Positions 11,021 through 21,828 of a DNA stretch of 64,000 nucleotides are shown here, piece by piece. This DNA comes from Septoria linicola (Eukaryota; Ascomycota; Dothideomycetes; Mycosphaerellales; Mycosphaerellaceae): NCBI GenBank assembly GCA_024114885.1, contig CP099418.1, forward strand, positions 5,580,001 through 5,644,000, in the 5' to 3' direction. A program made the position numbers and the translations under genes. A model generated the notes under the pieces. The model made no database searches and had not been told where the DNA came from. It worked only from the letters and a program-made list of their open reading frames with translations. How positions within the stretch are numbered: position 1 is the first letter of the stretch; every line of letters starts with the position of its first letter.

Positions 11021-12111
11021 TGGCTCGTCGGGGCTTTTGAGACTTCTTGTGAAGGAGTGGTTTCTCTTCTTTGCGCGGGTAGGTAGGTGTGTCGTGTCCC
11101 GAGGTTGATCAACAGGAGGCGGGTTTGCAGCCTCAATCGATCAATGTGTCAGTTAACTAACTTAGTCTTGTATTGTCGCTGCTGTTGATAACTCTTCTCA
11201 GAATCATGAGGACTTCGTCTGCCACAATACAACAATGCATACACAACAATGCATGAACACGAGGCTACACGCTCTCTATATACATCGCTTCACCTTTCAC
11301 GATCTACCTCATAGCTAGCTAGCTAGCTAGCTACAGCCATTCAGCCCATCCCAAGGACCAAACACGGTAGATCGAGCCAGCAAGCCTTGAACAAGGCAAT
11401 CCAAACAGCTTCACTGAGCTATCAGCTGTAGAGACAGCGAGAAGAACCAGACGTGTGCGAACCAGGAAAATATGATTTGGGCGGCGGCCCGACTGCATTG
11501 GATGGGAAGAGGGAATGGATGGGCTACCAATAGTAAAGCTGTCATCTTACAAGCGCCTTATGCGAGACGCGGAGAGAGGAGAGGAGAGGGAGGCTGAGTG
11601 AGCTTGCTGAGCTGTACCTACCTTGCTATGTGATACTGCATCACATGATTCCTTACAGCCTGACGACGTACAAAAGCTCGATCTGGACCTGAGAGAAAGA
11701 AGGGTAGGGAAAGGCAGATAGTTTGCGTTCCTGCCACATTCGTCGGGAGGTTTGGGACGAGGCAGTGTATCGGAAGACTGTGTTGGATTGCAAGGCATTG
11801 ATGTGGTGGTTTAGAGATGTGGTTTCTGGTTGCCTTGCTGCAAGCGCCATGCATATGTACCATGCATGTGCATGCATACGCCCCGAAGGAACCACCGAAA
11901 GCGAGATGTGATCTGGAGCTGTGAGAGGCGCGGTCAGCAGAGCTGGCGATGTGCACGAATCTTCTCTTTGATCTTCAAAGACGAGACTGCGAGTAGAAGG
12001 TATAATTACAAGCTTTATCTTTCTTTCCATATAAACCAGTTCTGTCGTGGTCGTTCCCAGCCTTGTGGCGGCAGCAAGGAGTCCCTTTGTGGTTGATGGC
12101 CCCACCTCCAC
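11021..12111. other. Intergenic region with a TAGC microsatellite
   Basis: About 1.1 kb separates the low-complexity gene and squalene synthase. It holds a simple repeat of TAGC units at about 11312-11333 and a CAACAATGCATACACAACAATGCAT-type short duplication near 11228-11252. ORFs here look spurious. Confidence 0.45.
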
Positions 12112-13673
12112 CTACAGCTCCGAATGCGCCAGCGGCGTGGCACTGCTGCCTTCATACTTGCTCGCGATGCTCTCTATTGCGTCTTTACCCTTGGGCGGGA
12201 AGAAGTTGCCTTCCTTGAGGGATGCAAATGCGAGGTCGAATCGTGCGCCGAAGAACCATGCTGCGCCAATCTGTGGATACACGTATTAGCACTAGTACTC
12301 ATTCATTGTAGGGCTGGAGGACAGATGCTGCCACGACTTACCATGCATACTGACACAAAGCCCAACGTGGCAATAATGGCCAGGATGAGGTAGAAGACGT
12401 CCTTCTTCGCCTCTGCCTCCTCTTGCTTCCGTCTCGCCTGCTCGGCTGAATCGACGTGTACGGTTGCTGTGCTGCCGGGCGTGGCGCCAGGGGGTAGTGT
12501 CCTCGGCGTCTGTGTAGGGAAGATGGTCTCGATGAACTTCTCAATCTTGCCGCAGGCGATGCTGATTTCGAGGAAGTTGGGGTCGCTAGGGTTGTTTTTG
12601 CTGTGAATCTTCCTGGCAAATCTCCTGAAGACGTCGCAGACAAGTTGTAGGTTTTGTGTGCTCTCCATCATCAATTGGCATGCGGCGCCCTTGGTGATCT
12701 TGATATTTCTGTCAAAGACAGCCGGGTTCTGGAAGACCAGTTCTAACGTCGCAATGGCCATGGATTGAGGGATTGCCACGAAGTTGAAGACACTCTGCTC
12801 TTTCACGCCTGCCATGTAGAACAGACACTCGTCTGCTCGCTTCAGTGCCAGCAGGACCATCTCGCTGCTACATTGCAGCGCCTTCTCCCTGTTTTGTGGC
12901 TCGAACAGGTCCGAGAACTTGGTCACATGCTTCGACCAGACCTCCTTGGGCCAGAAGTATCGCTTGTCCTCGTGGTCTTCCCGAATGTCACGGATGATAT
13001 TGGTCTGCTGCAAGAATTGGCCCATGCTCTCCATCAACTCTGGTCTTTGTAGAAGGGCTGGGTTGGCCAGCTTCGCCTCGACAAACAGCCTCGTCAAGCC
13101 CTCTCCGACAAGTCCAGCGACGTAATGACAGTACAGCTCATAGTCCTGGATCGTCTGCACACCGTTGGCATTGTGGTCCGCGTTCTTCGCATAATCTGCC
13201 ATGCCATTGCCCATTTTCTTCGTAATGTCCTTGATAATCGCCTTGTACTCTGGCTTCTGCAGATTGAACTCCTTGCTCACCACGTCAAATTTGACCAACA
13301 GCTCTCGGTCCTTCTCGTTTGGCCCGTTGCCATTGAACGTCCACGCTTCGTCCTCGATGAATTCGTCGAACTGGCGCAGCAGGGGTTCTTTCGTCTCAAT
13401 GGGAATCGTCATGTCATCCTCGATGGTGTCCAGACCGCGCAGGATGAGGTAGAAGAGCGCGACGGGGACGAGAAGCTCGGGGTGCAGCTCTTGAATGACA
13501 GCAGCGAAAGAGCGCGAGGTGAGATTGAGGAAGCGGAAGCATTCTTTCAGGTTGGCCGTTTCTTTCGATTCGTCGCGCTCGTGGACCGGGTTGTGCCATG
13601 TCTTCCATTGGATGATGGATCGTAGTTCCGAGAGGTGCACCAGGTAGTACGCGACTGACTTGGCCGAAGGCAT
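12112..13673 (-). CDS. ERG9: Squalene synthase (farnesyl-diphosphate farnesyltransferase)
   Basis: Exons 12342-13673 and 12112-12270 give 496 residues; the 71-bp intron (GTAAGT..CACAG) falls inside the C-terminal membrane anchor. The start at MPSAKSVAYYLVH is preferred to one ten codons upstream because the family begins close to the conserved HLSELRSIIQWK segment. The two aspartate-rich Mg-diphosphate sites are visible as DTIEDD and DIREDHED, and the substrate region YCHYVAGLVGEGL is intact. The enzyme couples two farnesyl diphosphates through presqualene diphosphate to squalene, the first committed step of ergosterol synthesis. The C-terminal hydrophobic segment (YLILAIIATLGFVSVCM) anchors it in the endoplasmic reticulum; splicing extends it with a WFFGARF segment. 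Confidence 0.94.
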
Positions 13674-14064
13674 CGTGAGGGCAGAGGAGGAGCAGCAGTG
13701 CAATATGGGCCGAGGGAGTGTATCTGGATCGAGATGGAGAAATTAAGCGGATGACGTTCTGCTATATACCCATTGGTCGGCGACCGAATGTAAGCAGCAG
13801 GTATAAGGTATTTGGAGCTGTATGGAGAAAGTGGTTCGACGATTGTGCCAAGCCGCTTCACAATTTTGGCTGATTTGCCTTCAGTATGCGGGACCAGCCA
13901 TGAAGAGGAGAAGCAGTTGCGTCAATCTGTAATACTTGGAAGAAGCTGACGACTCCTATAGACGTCGTCGAGGAAGGCCGACATCGACACATTGATCATC
14001 CTGCTATCTACCACTCGCCCATGCTCAGAGGACGGCAAGTCTACCTCTCCTGTACAATGCCAAC
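13674..14064. promoter_or_regulatory. Upstream region of squalene synthase
   Basis: These 391 bp lie between the ERG9 start and the stop of the kinesin gene, which is on the same strand, so they hold the ERG9 promoter and the kinesin 3' end. A sterol-regulatory site is expected in the promoter of this pathway gene, but I cannot point to one with confidence. Confidence 0.4.
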
Positions 14065-17000
14065 TTAATCACTGCCCCGACTCCTCAGTCTCCTCCCCAT
14101 ACGTCCAACACTGGCACTGAGATTGATGTTCTCCTTATCCCGCTCCGCACTGAATCCGCTCCCAGCTACCGTCATCCGCGCACTACGCTTGGTCGGCAAT
14201 TTGCTCTCAGTCTGCTTCTCAATCACGCTGTCAGTCTTGTGCCTCTTGAATCTGGGCTGCGGCACCTTGCAAGGCTCATCGAGAGCCTCGTCCTCCTCCT
14301 CCCCAGCACCTTCTTCGCTGATGGTGAAAGTTGCTGCTGCTGTTGATCCTATGTTATGGGATGCAACATTAGCATCCAGCTCTCTCAGACTACTCAGGCT
14401 ACTTAGCGAACTTGCTGTCTGTGGGCGAGATGTGGGTGCTGAGTTGGGAGCAGGCGCCGTGAAGGTCAACGCTGGAGGCGTGTCGGTGAAGACGTTTGTC
14501 ATCTTTGTGGGACTGGCTTGAGGCTTGCTGGGACTGCTCTTCGATGGACTACTTCTCATCTTCAATGGCGAGAGTCGCTTGTTAGGCGACTTGGCCGGCG
14601 AAGTGATGCCTCGCATGCGATTGAGCAGCGTCTCGTGCTTCTCTGTGCGTGGGAGGACTGTTGGGTACGTGTACTGAGTCCGAGCAGGAGTTTCACCAGT
14701 AATGGAGTACTCGGCCAATTGAGCAGAACCGTTCTCCTCGCGCAGGCTACGAAGAGCCTGTCGCACCTCTCCATCGTCGGCCAGAGCTGGCAGTGTCTGC
14801 ACAAGGACTTCCGCTCGGTCCTGCATATCCACGTCCAGTGCCTGCGTGCGGCTGTAAGAAGTCTCGAAGTGTTGGCCAATGTTGCGATAGCTTTCTTGAA
14901 CGTTGCTCGCCAGCTGACCAAGACTGGCTGTATGGGCATCGTGATGCTCCTCATTTTGTGTTTGTACCCTCGACACAATCTCATCCAGTGCAACGAGCTG
15001 GTTGTCCATTTGCGCCATCTGCCCGTTGACGATGCGCAAAGTCTCGCCATGTACCGCCTTGGTCGTCTCCGTGATCTTGATCGTGTTCTCGTTGGCATTC
15101 GTCCAGTCGGCCTTGAGCTTCGCCTTGATTGCTTCTCTGGCTTGGATCGATGAGTCAATGAGGCCTTGACCACCCGCACTCCAAATGTCCATACCATTGC
15201 CATACGTCTGCCGTGCAATCGCGTACTCGTCCGTCGAGGTTTTGATGCGCTTGTTCGCACTTTCAAGATACCCTGCCATTCGAGCCTCTTGTGCTGCAGC
15301 AGAATTGCTGATCATGGAGCCGATCTGGCTGAGAAGCACCTCTCGCTCCTTCGCTGCCACTTCGCGCTCCTTCTCCACAGCCTGCCGGAGATGGTCTTGA
15401 GAAGATTGGCCGGCTTCGATAAAACCTGCATTGGCCTCGGTGATCTCTTGACGCAATCGTTGAGCTTCTGCCTGTTGCTCGTTCATGCGTCGGATCAGAT
15501 CTTCAAAGAGCGTCTTGAAGTCGCGGCCCAGCGTGACATACGATTCCTGCAACTGCCCGTGGAAAGCATCCAATTCTGTTGCAATGCCCTCGCTGATCCG
15601 TTGCGCGGCAGAGGAGAGATCATGCAGACCGGCGCCAACTTTCTGCTTCACATCTTCACGAAGGGTGCCAATCTCGCGCAGCACTTCATTCATGTCATCT
15701 CGTGATTTGCCGGTTTGCGCGTTCACCTCGGACTGTGAAGCTTCGAAGGCGGCCGCCTTTTGCTGCAGGAAGTCTTGAGATGACTTGAGCTCGCGCATCT
15801 CGTCCGAGACGAACGACTGCATTCGGCCGGAAAGTGAGGACAGAAGGTCTTCCTGTTGTGCGCGCACGGCCTCAATCCGCTCCTCTACGCTCATCGTGGC
15901 ATCAACAACCTGTCCCTGTGAGTCTGCCCATCGCATTCGGTTTACATCCTGCAAATCAGAACGCCTTCGGAGTTTCGAGTGTAGCTTGTCAACATGGTTG
16001 GTAGTCGTCTCGAGAGTGCCCAGCAGATCGCCGCCAACCTCTGCCAGCTTCTCTTCCGTCTCTTCATGCGCCTTGCGTAGCATCTCTTCTTCGGCAAGCA
16101 CGACCTTGGTGTGCTCCAGAACCAGCTCAGTCTTAGCGAGTACGCCCTTGGTGTTTTCGAGCACCGATCTCGTCTCCTCATTCCCCTTCTTGAGCATCTG
16201 AAAATTGCTCGTCAAGAGGAACAGCTCGTTGACCTTGTTCCGTAGGTTGACTTCCATGGTCTCAATCTTGTCCCGCTGCTCCTCACTGAGTATCCTTCGT
16301 GATTCCGATTCTGTCGTAATGTCCTCATAAGCTTCAGCGGTGAGGTATACACCGTTGCGCTGCCGTGTCGCGATGAGCTCCGACTTGAGCTTCTCAATCT
16401 CGGAGGTGAACTCGCGAAGCAAGGTCTTCTTGGACACCATTTGATTGACTTGTGGTTTATTGCGAATGTTCTTGGCTCGGAAAGCATAATCCAGTGTGCT
16501 GATTGTTTCCTCGAGATTGCTCTTCGCAGGTGAGAGCGTGGCAATGATACACGTCTTGGTCCTGCCTCCCAGCGAATCTTGCAACAGGCGCGTCAACTTC
16601 GACTCTCTGTAGGGAATGTGGCTACTCTTGTCGACCAGTGCATTGATCACACGACCGAGTGTTAGAAGAGACTTGTTGATGAGACCAGCCTCAGCAGCAC
16701 GCTTGTTCTCCGCACCAGATCGCTGGATGTTCTCCGACCCAGCCAGATCGACCAGGTTCAGCTTTCCTGCTGACACGAAATCTTCGCCCGTGTCTGATGT
16801 GCGCTTCTGATAGACAGTGATGGTGAAGACTGTGTGAGACCGCGAAGACAGGTCGTTGCACTTGGTGGCAGCAACTTGTCTCTTGTGACTTCCATCTCGT
16901 AGTAGCTTGATTCCCTTGGATGCAGTCTTGATGTGCGACTCCTCCATGCCTTGCACCATTGTCGTCGTTCGACCATTCTTGTTGGCCTCGTCGAAGATTT

Positions 17001-17784
17001 TCAATTTCGTGTGATCGTCCGCAGCAAGTAAGTCGCGTAGTTCCTCGTTATATAGCTCAATGAAGGAGCACTTGACGCTGTGCTCGATCTTCTCGGCCTC
17101 GTCTTCCCCCAGTTTTGCGAATAGTGTGTGTAGTACTCGCGGAATGATACCTGCAGCCTCTGGGATAGGAAGAGTGTCACTGATATCGCCGGACATGGTA
17201 TACGTCTTGCCGGTGCCAGTCTGTCCATAAGCGAAAATAGTGCAATTGAAGCCATTGAGCACTTCGTCCAGGATAGGCGCCACGACTTCTTCAAACACCA
17301 TTCCCTGATCTGAAGCCGGAGAAAAGACTTTGTCGAATTGGTAGGCCTTGTTGCTCAGCGCGCTCGGCCCCATGGACAGTTCGACCTTCTTGCCCTTGAT
17401 GCCATCGGTCGACACCACCACGCCGCTATTTTCCTTGACTTCGCGATCATTGCGCCCTCGACATCGCACAACTACATTGATATTCGTCTCCTCGCCGACT
17501 TCCGGTTCCGGTGCAGCAGGCGCTTTCCGTTTGGGAGTCCTATTCCGCGACGACGCGACACTTTCTGCTGGTGATACCCGGCCAGTCATGATGGGTGTCG
17601 CTGTTGCTGCTCGATTGACAGCTGGGCGGCCGAGTCCCGGACGCATGGTAGGCACTTTGCGCGTCTGGCTCGACCCTCTGCCCGCGCCAAATGAAGCCAT
17701 TGTGCGTGAAGTCAGTCCCGTCACTCTCGGTGATGCGCGTCGAACTGTAATGTGTGGCTCTCTGCCGTTCTGTGCGACCGACAA
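14065..17784 (-). CDS. bimC: Kinesin-5 (BimC/Eg5 family) mitotic motor
   Basis: A single-exon ORF of 1239 residues. A basic disordered N terminus (1-95) leads into a kinesin motor domain (about 98-450) with P-loop GQTGTGKT, switch I NDLSSRSH, switch II LVDLAGSE and the neck-proximal AKNIRNKPQVNQ. INVVVRCRGRN marks the start of the motor, as in BimC. A long coiled-coil stalk follows (about 450-950), then a tail with the Cdk-type site TGETPART followed by a BimC-box-like segment, and a basic SP/KR-rich end. Kinesin-5 proteins form bipolar tetramers that slide antiparallel spindle microtubules; the tail phosphosite controls spindle loading in the family. Length is normal. The start shares a divergent promoter with the PHAF1-type gene. 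Confidence 0.94.
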   Translation of the reverse strand: MSVAQNGREPHITVRRASPRVTGLTSRTMASFGAGRGSSQTRKVPTMRPGLGRPAVNRAATATPIMTGRVSPAESVASSRNRTPKRKAPAAPEPEVGEETNINVVVRCRGRNDREVKENSGVVVSTDGIKGKKVELSMGPSALSNKAYQFDKVFSPASDQGMVFEEVVAPILDEVLNGFNCTIFAYGQTGTGKTYTMSGDISDTLPIPEAAGIIPRVLHTLFAKLGEDEAEKIEHSVKCSFIELYNEELRDLLAADDHTKLKIFDEANKNGRTTTMVQGMEESHIKTASKGIKLLRDGSHKRQVAATKCNDLSSRSHTVFTITVYQKRTSDTGEDFVSAGKLNLVDLAGSENIQRSGAENKRAAEAGLINKSLLTLGRVINALVDKSSHIPYRESKLTRLLQDSLGGRTKTCIIATLSPAKSNLEETISTLDYAFRAKNIRNKPQVNQMVSKKTLLREFTSEIEKLKSELIATRQRNGVYLTAEAYEDITTESESRRILSEEQRDKIETMEVNLRNKVNELFLLTSNFQMLKKGNEETRSVLENTKGVLAKTELVLEHTKVVLAEEEMLRKAHEETEEKLAEVGGDLLGTLETTTNHVDKLHSKLRRRSDLQDVNRMRWADSQGQVVDATMSVEERIEAVRAQQEDLLSSLSGRMQSFVSDEMRELKSSQDFLQQKAAAFEASQSEVNAQTGKSRDDMNEVLREIGTLREDVKQKVGAGLHDLSSAAQRISEGIATELDAFHGQLQESYVTLGRDFKTLFEDLIRRMNEQQAEAQRLRQEITEANAGFIEAGQSSQDHLRQAVEKEREVAAKEREVLLSQIGSMISNSAAAQEARMAGYLESANKRIKTSTDEYAIARQTYGNGMDIWSAGGQGLIDSSIQAREAIKAKLKADWTNANENTIKITETTKAVHGETLRIVNGQMAQMDNQLVALDEIVSRVQTQNEEHHDAHTASLGQLASNVQESYRNIGQHFETSYSRTQALDVDMQDRAEVLVQTLPALADDGEVRQALRSLREENGSAQLAEYSITGETPARTQYTYPTVLPRTEKHETLLNRMRGITSPAKSPNKRLSPLKMRSSPSKSSPSKPQASPTKMTNVFTDTPPALTFTAPAPNSAPTSRPQTASSLSSLSSLRELDANVASHNIGSTAAATFTISEEGAGEEEDEALDEPCKVPQPRFKRHKTDSVIEKQTESKLPTKRSARMTVAGSGFSAERDKENINLSASVGRMGRRLRSRGSD

Positions 17785-18202
17785 GCGTACAGGTTTGATC
17801 CCGGCAGCCGTGTGCCGATGTTTGGAAATGTAAACAACGCTAGTCCGGAATAGAACATGGTATGGCCCAAGCTCCAGTCTTATCGCGGCTCTCTATCGCC
17901 CTGCATTCCGTCTGACGCAACTCCCACCAAACAGCACGACTCGAGCAGATGCATAGCCGTGTCTCATCTTGGTCTGCTTCGAAAGGGTTGTAAACCGGAG
18001 GAGAAACTTCGAAGTATTTACAGAGTGCAACAAAGACAATCCGCCAAGCGTTGCCCGCCCATCATGGCCGCCACATGACCTCTGTTTAGAGCAGGCATGC
18101 GGTCACACCAGCATGACTGAATGACTGACTGCCTCGTCCCTCTGTCCACTTCACTTCACCTCACACCCACCATAGACCACCGCCACCTCTTCCATCCCCG
18201 CC
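17785..18202. promoter_or_regulatory. Divergent promoter region, kinesin-5 / PHAF1-type gene
   Basis: The 418 bp separate two outward-facing starts. The right half is rich in CA and CT, as in many fungal core promoters. No specific factor site is recognised. Confidence 0.45.
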
Positions 18203-19657
18203 ATGGCCTCCGACACCACCATCTCCGTCGTGCCGGGCCACTCGCTGGGCTTCATGACGCTCGGCTCGTCTCTCCACGAAGTCCTCACGACCCTCAAGGA
18301 CGAGCCCGACCGCTATCCGAAGATCGACTTGTCCATGTCACAGCATCTTCCACTGCATACTCCCGTGATAGTATCACTACCGGAAAATGGCATCCGACTA
18401 CGCTTCGATGGACCCGACCAGCGACTGCGGCTAATCGAGGTCATGGACTTTGACAAAGCACGCGTGGCATACAAAGGCAGCGAGCTGGTCAAGGAGGGCT
18501 CTACGGCCACCTTCAAGCGTATCTACCAGCTGTTTGGAGCTTCCTATCCAGGCGAGTACTTGCCGCCCACGTCAGCACGGGCGGGCACCTACACACTTTC
18601 CTGGTCCGGCGTGGCCTTCACCTTTCCTCTGCAACATTCGGCGTGGGCACCAGACAAGGATCATGTGTCTTTGCTGGGCTCTCACGCTGCATCTCCTGCC
18701 ACCTTCATGGCTCTTTTCGAGGGAAGTAGTTGGCCGGAAGCACGCAGCACATTGTTCGTGAAGACGCCTGATGGACCACGAACATCCGCGATCGTGTCCC
18801 AGCCCCGTGATGCCCTACCTGCAGAAATTGAGGAGGCTCGCATCAGTGGCGCAGGAAAATTAGAACTCGTGAGACGTGCTCCAGCATTGCCATTCCACAT
18901 CCTGCTCGGACGGACAACTCCACAAGATCTCCTCACTGAACTCGGCCCTCCCGATGCACACCACAAACGCGACACACAAGCCGTGACAGATCAGCCGGTC
19001 CATGCCCGACCGAGGAGCACATCTCGCTCAAATGGCAGAGTACATGCGACACCACCTTCCAGCTACTCGTCGACCGGCACCGATACCTACGATACAGACT
19101 TTGACTCCGGAGATGCAGAAGATGAGGCAGCTGAGCGAGCAGGGAGAGAAACGTTCTGGAGCTATTTCAGTCATGGTATGGATATCTTGGTCGCCCCGAG
19201 CCATGATGGGACCTCTTACCCGGAAGAGCTTGCACATCTGCCACGAACACCACTATCGTCCAGCCCCCACCTCGTCGTCCTCAAAGTCATCATCCATGGC
19301 AACGTGCCAGGATCATACGCCTTCAATCGCCATCGCCGGCTGCGATGGCAGCTCTCTTTGCGGGGCGCAAGCAGTGTTCTCAACTCCGAGCACACCTTTG
19401 AACAACTTCAACCAGATCTCATGCAAGCTTTCAAGGGGATCTGGCCCGAGTCAGAAATGGGCAGAGGCAAAGTAATCAACCGGACGTGGGGCGGTTCACC
19501 GAGTGACAGCAGCTTCTTTCTCCCTGACACTGATACGGACTTGGTCGAAGGAAGTGGCAGTGAGAACTTCATCGATAACAGCAAGCTACATAACTTTCCT
19601 GGACTGACGTTCGAAGTGCTGAGTAATGGAGCAATCAGTGCATTGACGGTGTCTTGA
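18203..19657 (+). CDS. PHAF1 / UPF0183 family protein
   Basis: A single-exon ORF of 484 residues. The N terminus (VVPGHSLGFMTLGSSLHEVL) and the central segments FKRIYQLFGASYPGEYLPP and YTLSWSGVAFTFPLQ match the UPF0183 family, the fungal relatives of animal PHAF1 (C16orf70). The conserved block LPFHILLGRTTPQDLLTELGPP lies near residue 235, and a disordered insert with Ser/Thr/Asp-rich sequence follows at about 260-320. The animal protein binds BCAS3 on autophagic membranes; whether the fungal protein does the same is unknown. The stop is only 38 bp from the stop of the convergent DUF3632-type gene, so the transcripts probably overlap at their 3' ends. Confidence 0.82.
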   Translation: MASDTTISVVPGHSLGFMTLGSSLHEVLTTLKDEPDRYPKIDLSMSQHLPLHTPVIVSLPENGIRLRFDGPDQRLRLIEVMDFDKARVAYKGSELVKEGSTATFKRIYQLFGASYPGEYLPPTSARAGTYTLSWSGVAFTFPLQHSAWAPDKDHVSLLGSHAASPATFMALFEGSSWPEARSTLFVKTPDGPRTSAIVSQPRDALPAEIEEARISGAGKLELVRRAPALPFHILLGRTTPQDLLTELGPPDAHHKRDTQAVTDQPVHARPRSTSRSNGRVHATPPSSYSSTGTDTYDTDFDSGDAEDEAAERAGRETFWSYFSHGMDILVAPSHDGTSYPEELAHLPRTPLSSSPHLVVLKVIIHGNVPGSYAFNRHRRLRWQLSLRGASSVLNSEHTFEQLQPDLMQAFKGIWPESEMGRGKVINRTWGGSPSDSSFFLPDTDTDLVEGSGSENFIDNSKLHNFPGLTFEVLSNGAISALTVS

Positions 19658-19695
19658 GTACAGAAGGACAATTTACCCATCATCGCTTAGCTCGC

Positions 19696-20655
19696 TCAGT
19701 TCTCGGACCACGATACAGCCGCCGTCACGTCCAGTGCGCAGCCATCGCACGTCGAGCCAGCCTCAAATGCCCGTGTAGCGAGCTCGCGCACAGCTTCACC
19801 ATTCTCCGGTCGCTCCGCGATTGCTTTGAAGCGTTGCATCCAGAAGTCCCACCTAGCAGGATTGAAAGCGTGTCTTCCCTCCCACAGAACACCCTTACTC
19901 CAAGGCAGCCGCTTTGTGCCGTTGTCAGATTCGTAAAAAGCATATGGGAAGTTGTTATGTTTGAGCTCTTTCCCAGCATATATGATCCAGTAAGCCGCTG
20001 GAGGTATGGCATCTTCGAGCTCGGCTGGCGACAGAGGCTGCTCCAGAGCCTCGATCATGGCGAACAGCCCACGTAGATCCAACTTCAGCAGATCCCGGGC
20101 TGCGACATGGAGCCTTGCCAGGAATGCACTCAAGCTCGCCCAGCTTTCAGCGGACAGATAGTGTCCCGGATCCTGGCGCCACGGCGGTCGTACTTTGTCG
20201 AGCTCTACGTGGCCACCCCGAGACTCCAGAGATGGATGGAAAGGCGCATCGATTCCGATCGACGACCAGACGTTGATGAAATTATCCAGATCACGGTTCA
20301 TATCATTGCTGTCCATTGCGTAAGGATCTATTGTTGTTGAAACACTCTCCAGCACTGGGGTCTCGCGTAGCGAGAGAACTAACTTGATTAGATAGTCTTG
20401 CTCTGCCGCGATTGGCTCAAGCTGTTGGACGATGGTGAGGAGAATAGCGAACAGGAAGCGGGACTCGCTTCTGTACTGCTCGACAGAAGGTTGTGATGTG
20501 CCTGTCGAGCTCAGAGCATCTGTGGTGGAGGCGACCAGCTGGCTTGCGTTCGTGGGATCTGCGGACACACTGTCCAGGAATGAAACGAGCTTGTTGAAAA
20601 TCACATGGTTGCTTGGATCGTCCGCGATCCAGCCTGGTTCAATAAGCTGATTCAT
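19696..20655 (-). CDS. DUF3632-type fungal protein
   Basis: The ORF extends to 20727, but the methionine at 20655 (MNQLIEPGW) is the better start because the upstream 24 residues are unlike the rest. From there it is 319 residues. The all-helical pattern, with WASLSAFLARLHVAARDLLKLDLRG in the middle and the end segment RWDFWMQRFKAIAERPENGEAVRELATRAFEAG, fits the fungal DUF3632 family, whose function is unknown. I see no signal peptide or membrane segment. It is convergent with the PHAF1-type gene. Confidence 0.65.
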   Translation of the reverse strand: MNQLIEPGWIADDPSNHVIFNKLVSFLDSVSADPTNASQLVASTTDALSSTGTSQPSVEQYRSESRFLFAILLTIVQQLEPIAAEQDYLIKLVLSLRETPVLESVSTTIDPYAMDSNDMNRDLDNFINVWSSIGIDAPFHPSLESRGGHVELDKVRPPWRQDPGHYLSAESWASLSAFLARLHVAARDLLKLDLRGLFAMIEALEQPLSPAELEDAIPPAAYWIIYAGKELKHNNFPYAFYESDNGTKRLPWSKGVLWEGRHAFNPARWDFWMQRFKAIAERPENGEAVRELATRAFEAGSTCDGCALDVTAAVSWSEN

Positions 20656-21348
20656 AGTGGTGGACTGGTGAGTGGGCTCAACAAACGTCGTAGCAAATGG
20701 AATGATCCTGCAAAATAAGACGATCACTTCTTGGAGAAGCAGCTGTTAGATTCAATCTATGTCCTATCTCCAGCAGCGGCTATTCAGCCCATCTAATTTG
20801 GCACTTGCTAGCCACGAAACGAGGCTGTGTACATGAGTTCTCATGGCGAAGCAGCATTTCAACAGCAGCCGGTGAACATCTTCATGACTATTTCTCTGCG
20901 ACCTGCACATCAGAGTGAAGTTGGACTCAAGCGCACGATGCAGGTGACCACACGCGATGATTAGTGGTATGCAGACATCCGAAATGACCGCAATGTGGCC
21001 GCGACTAAGCAGGGCTCTCCAGTGGAGCCCACGTGAGACAGCATCGAGGCTCTCTCGCAACGACGTCACAGGACAATGGTCGCAATGGCAGATTCTGCAG
21101 CAATGAAGCTGAAGGACAGATGGTATGCAGAGGCAATAGTAGTGTACAGGACAGGAAGGAGAGTGTAGTTTGTAGTCGGGCCGTCTTTCAGCCATTTGCG
21201 GGGAAGCAGAGCAAGCATCTGGAGCTGTGTGTCGTGTCGTAAGGAAGATGGACGGACGCAAAGCAAGCACATCTCACAGGATCAGAAAACTACGCAACAG
21301 CGACCTTTCCAAGGCTGACAGAGCTCCACACTTTGCATTGCTTGTCTC
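20656..21348. other. Intergenic region, no supported gene
   Basis: A 168-codon frame on the minus strand (20764-21270) has cysteine-rich random composition and no recognisable domain, and I do not call it. The right end is CT-rich and leads into the leader of the glucokinase-type gene. Confidence 0.4.
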
Positions 21349-21828
21349 TTGTCCACAAAACTCCCTCTCTTCCTCCACCCACTCCACTCTTCTCCCATTC
21401 CTCCTCCCAGTTCACCGCCGCCCACACTGGCTGCCCGATCATCTCTCCACCACCGCTCATACAGCAATCCCGCACGCCCGTCAGAGGCGATCCGACGAAG
21501 CCTCTCCACCAAACTCGCTCCTCCCTCCCAGCCCATCACCGACGACAAGAACGATCTCCCATTTCTTGTCGAGCTTCACGGCACCAAATCATTTCTTGCC
21601 CGGTTCAAGTCCAGAGCTCTTGAGCCAGCGACCCTCCTCACCCTCTTGACTATTGGCTTGATCATCTTGCTGCAGTTCAGCTTGCCCCAAGACTTCTTCC
21701 TCTTCCAGGCTCGATACTCGTCTCAGCCACCCCAGTCGTGCCCTTCTCCCAATCCATTTGTCCAGGAACTGTACTGCAGAGCTCCTCCGCACGTTCCGGG
21801 AACCCTGTACGGCAAGTCGTCCTCCAGC

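Noticed and set aside
20764..21270. 168-codon minus-strand ORF
   Set aside because: Composition is random-like with many Cys, His and Ser and no recognisable segment.
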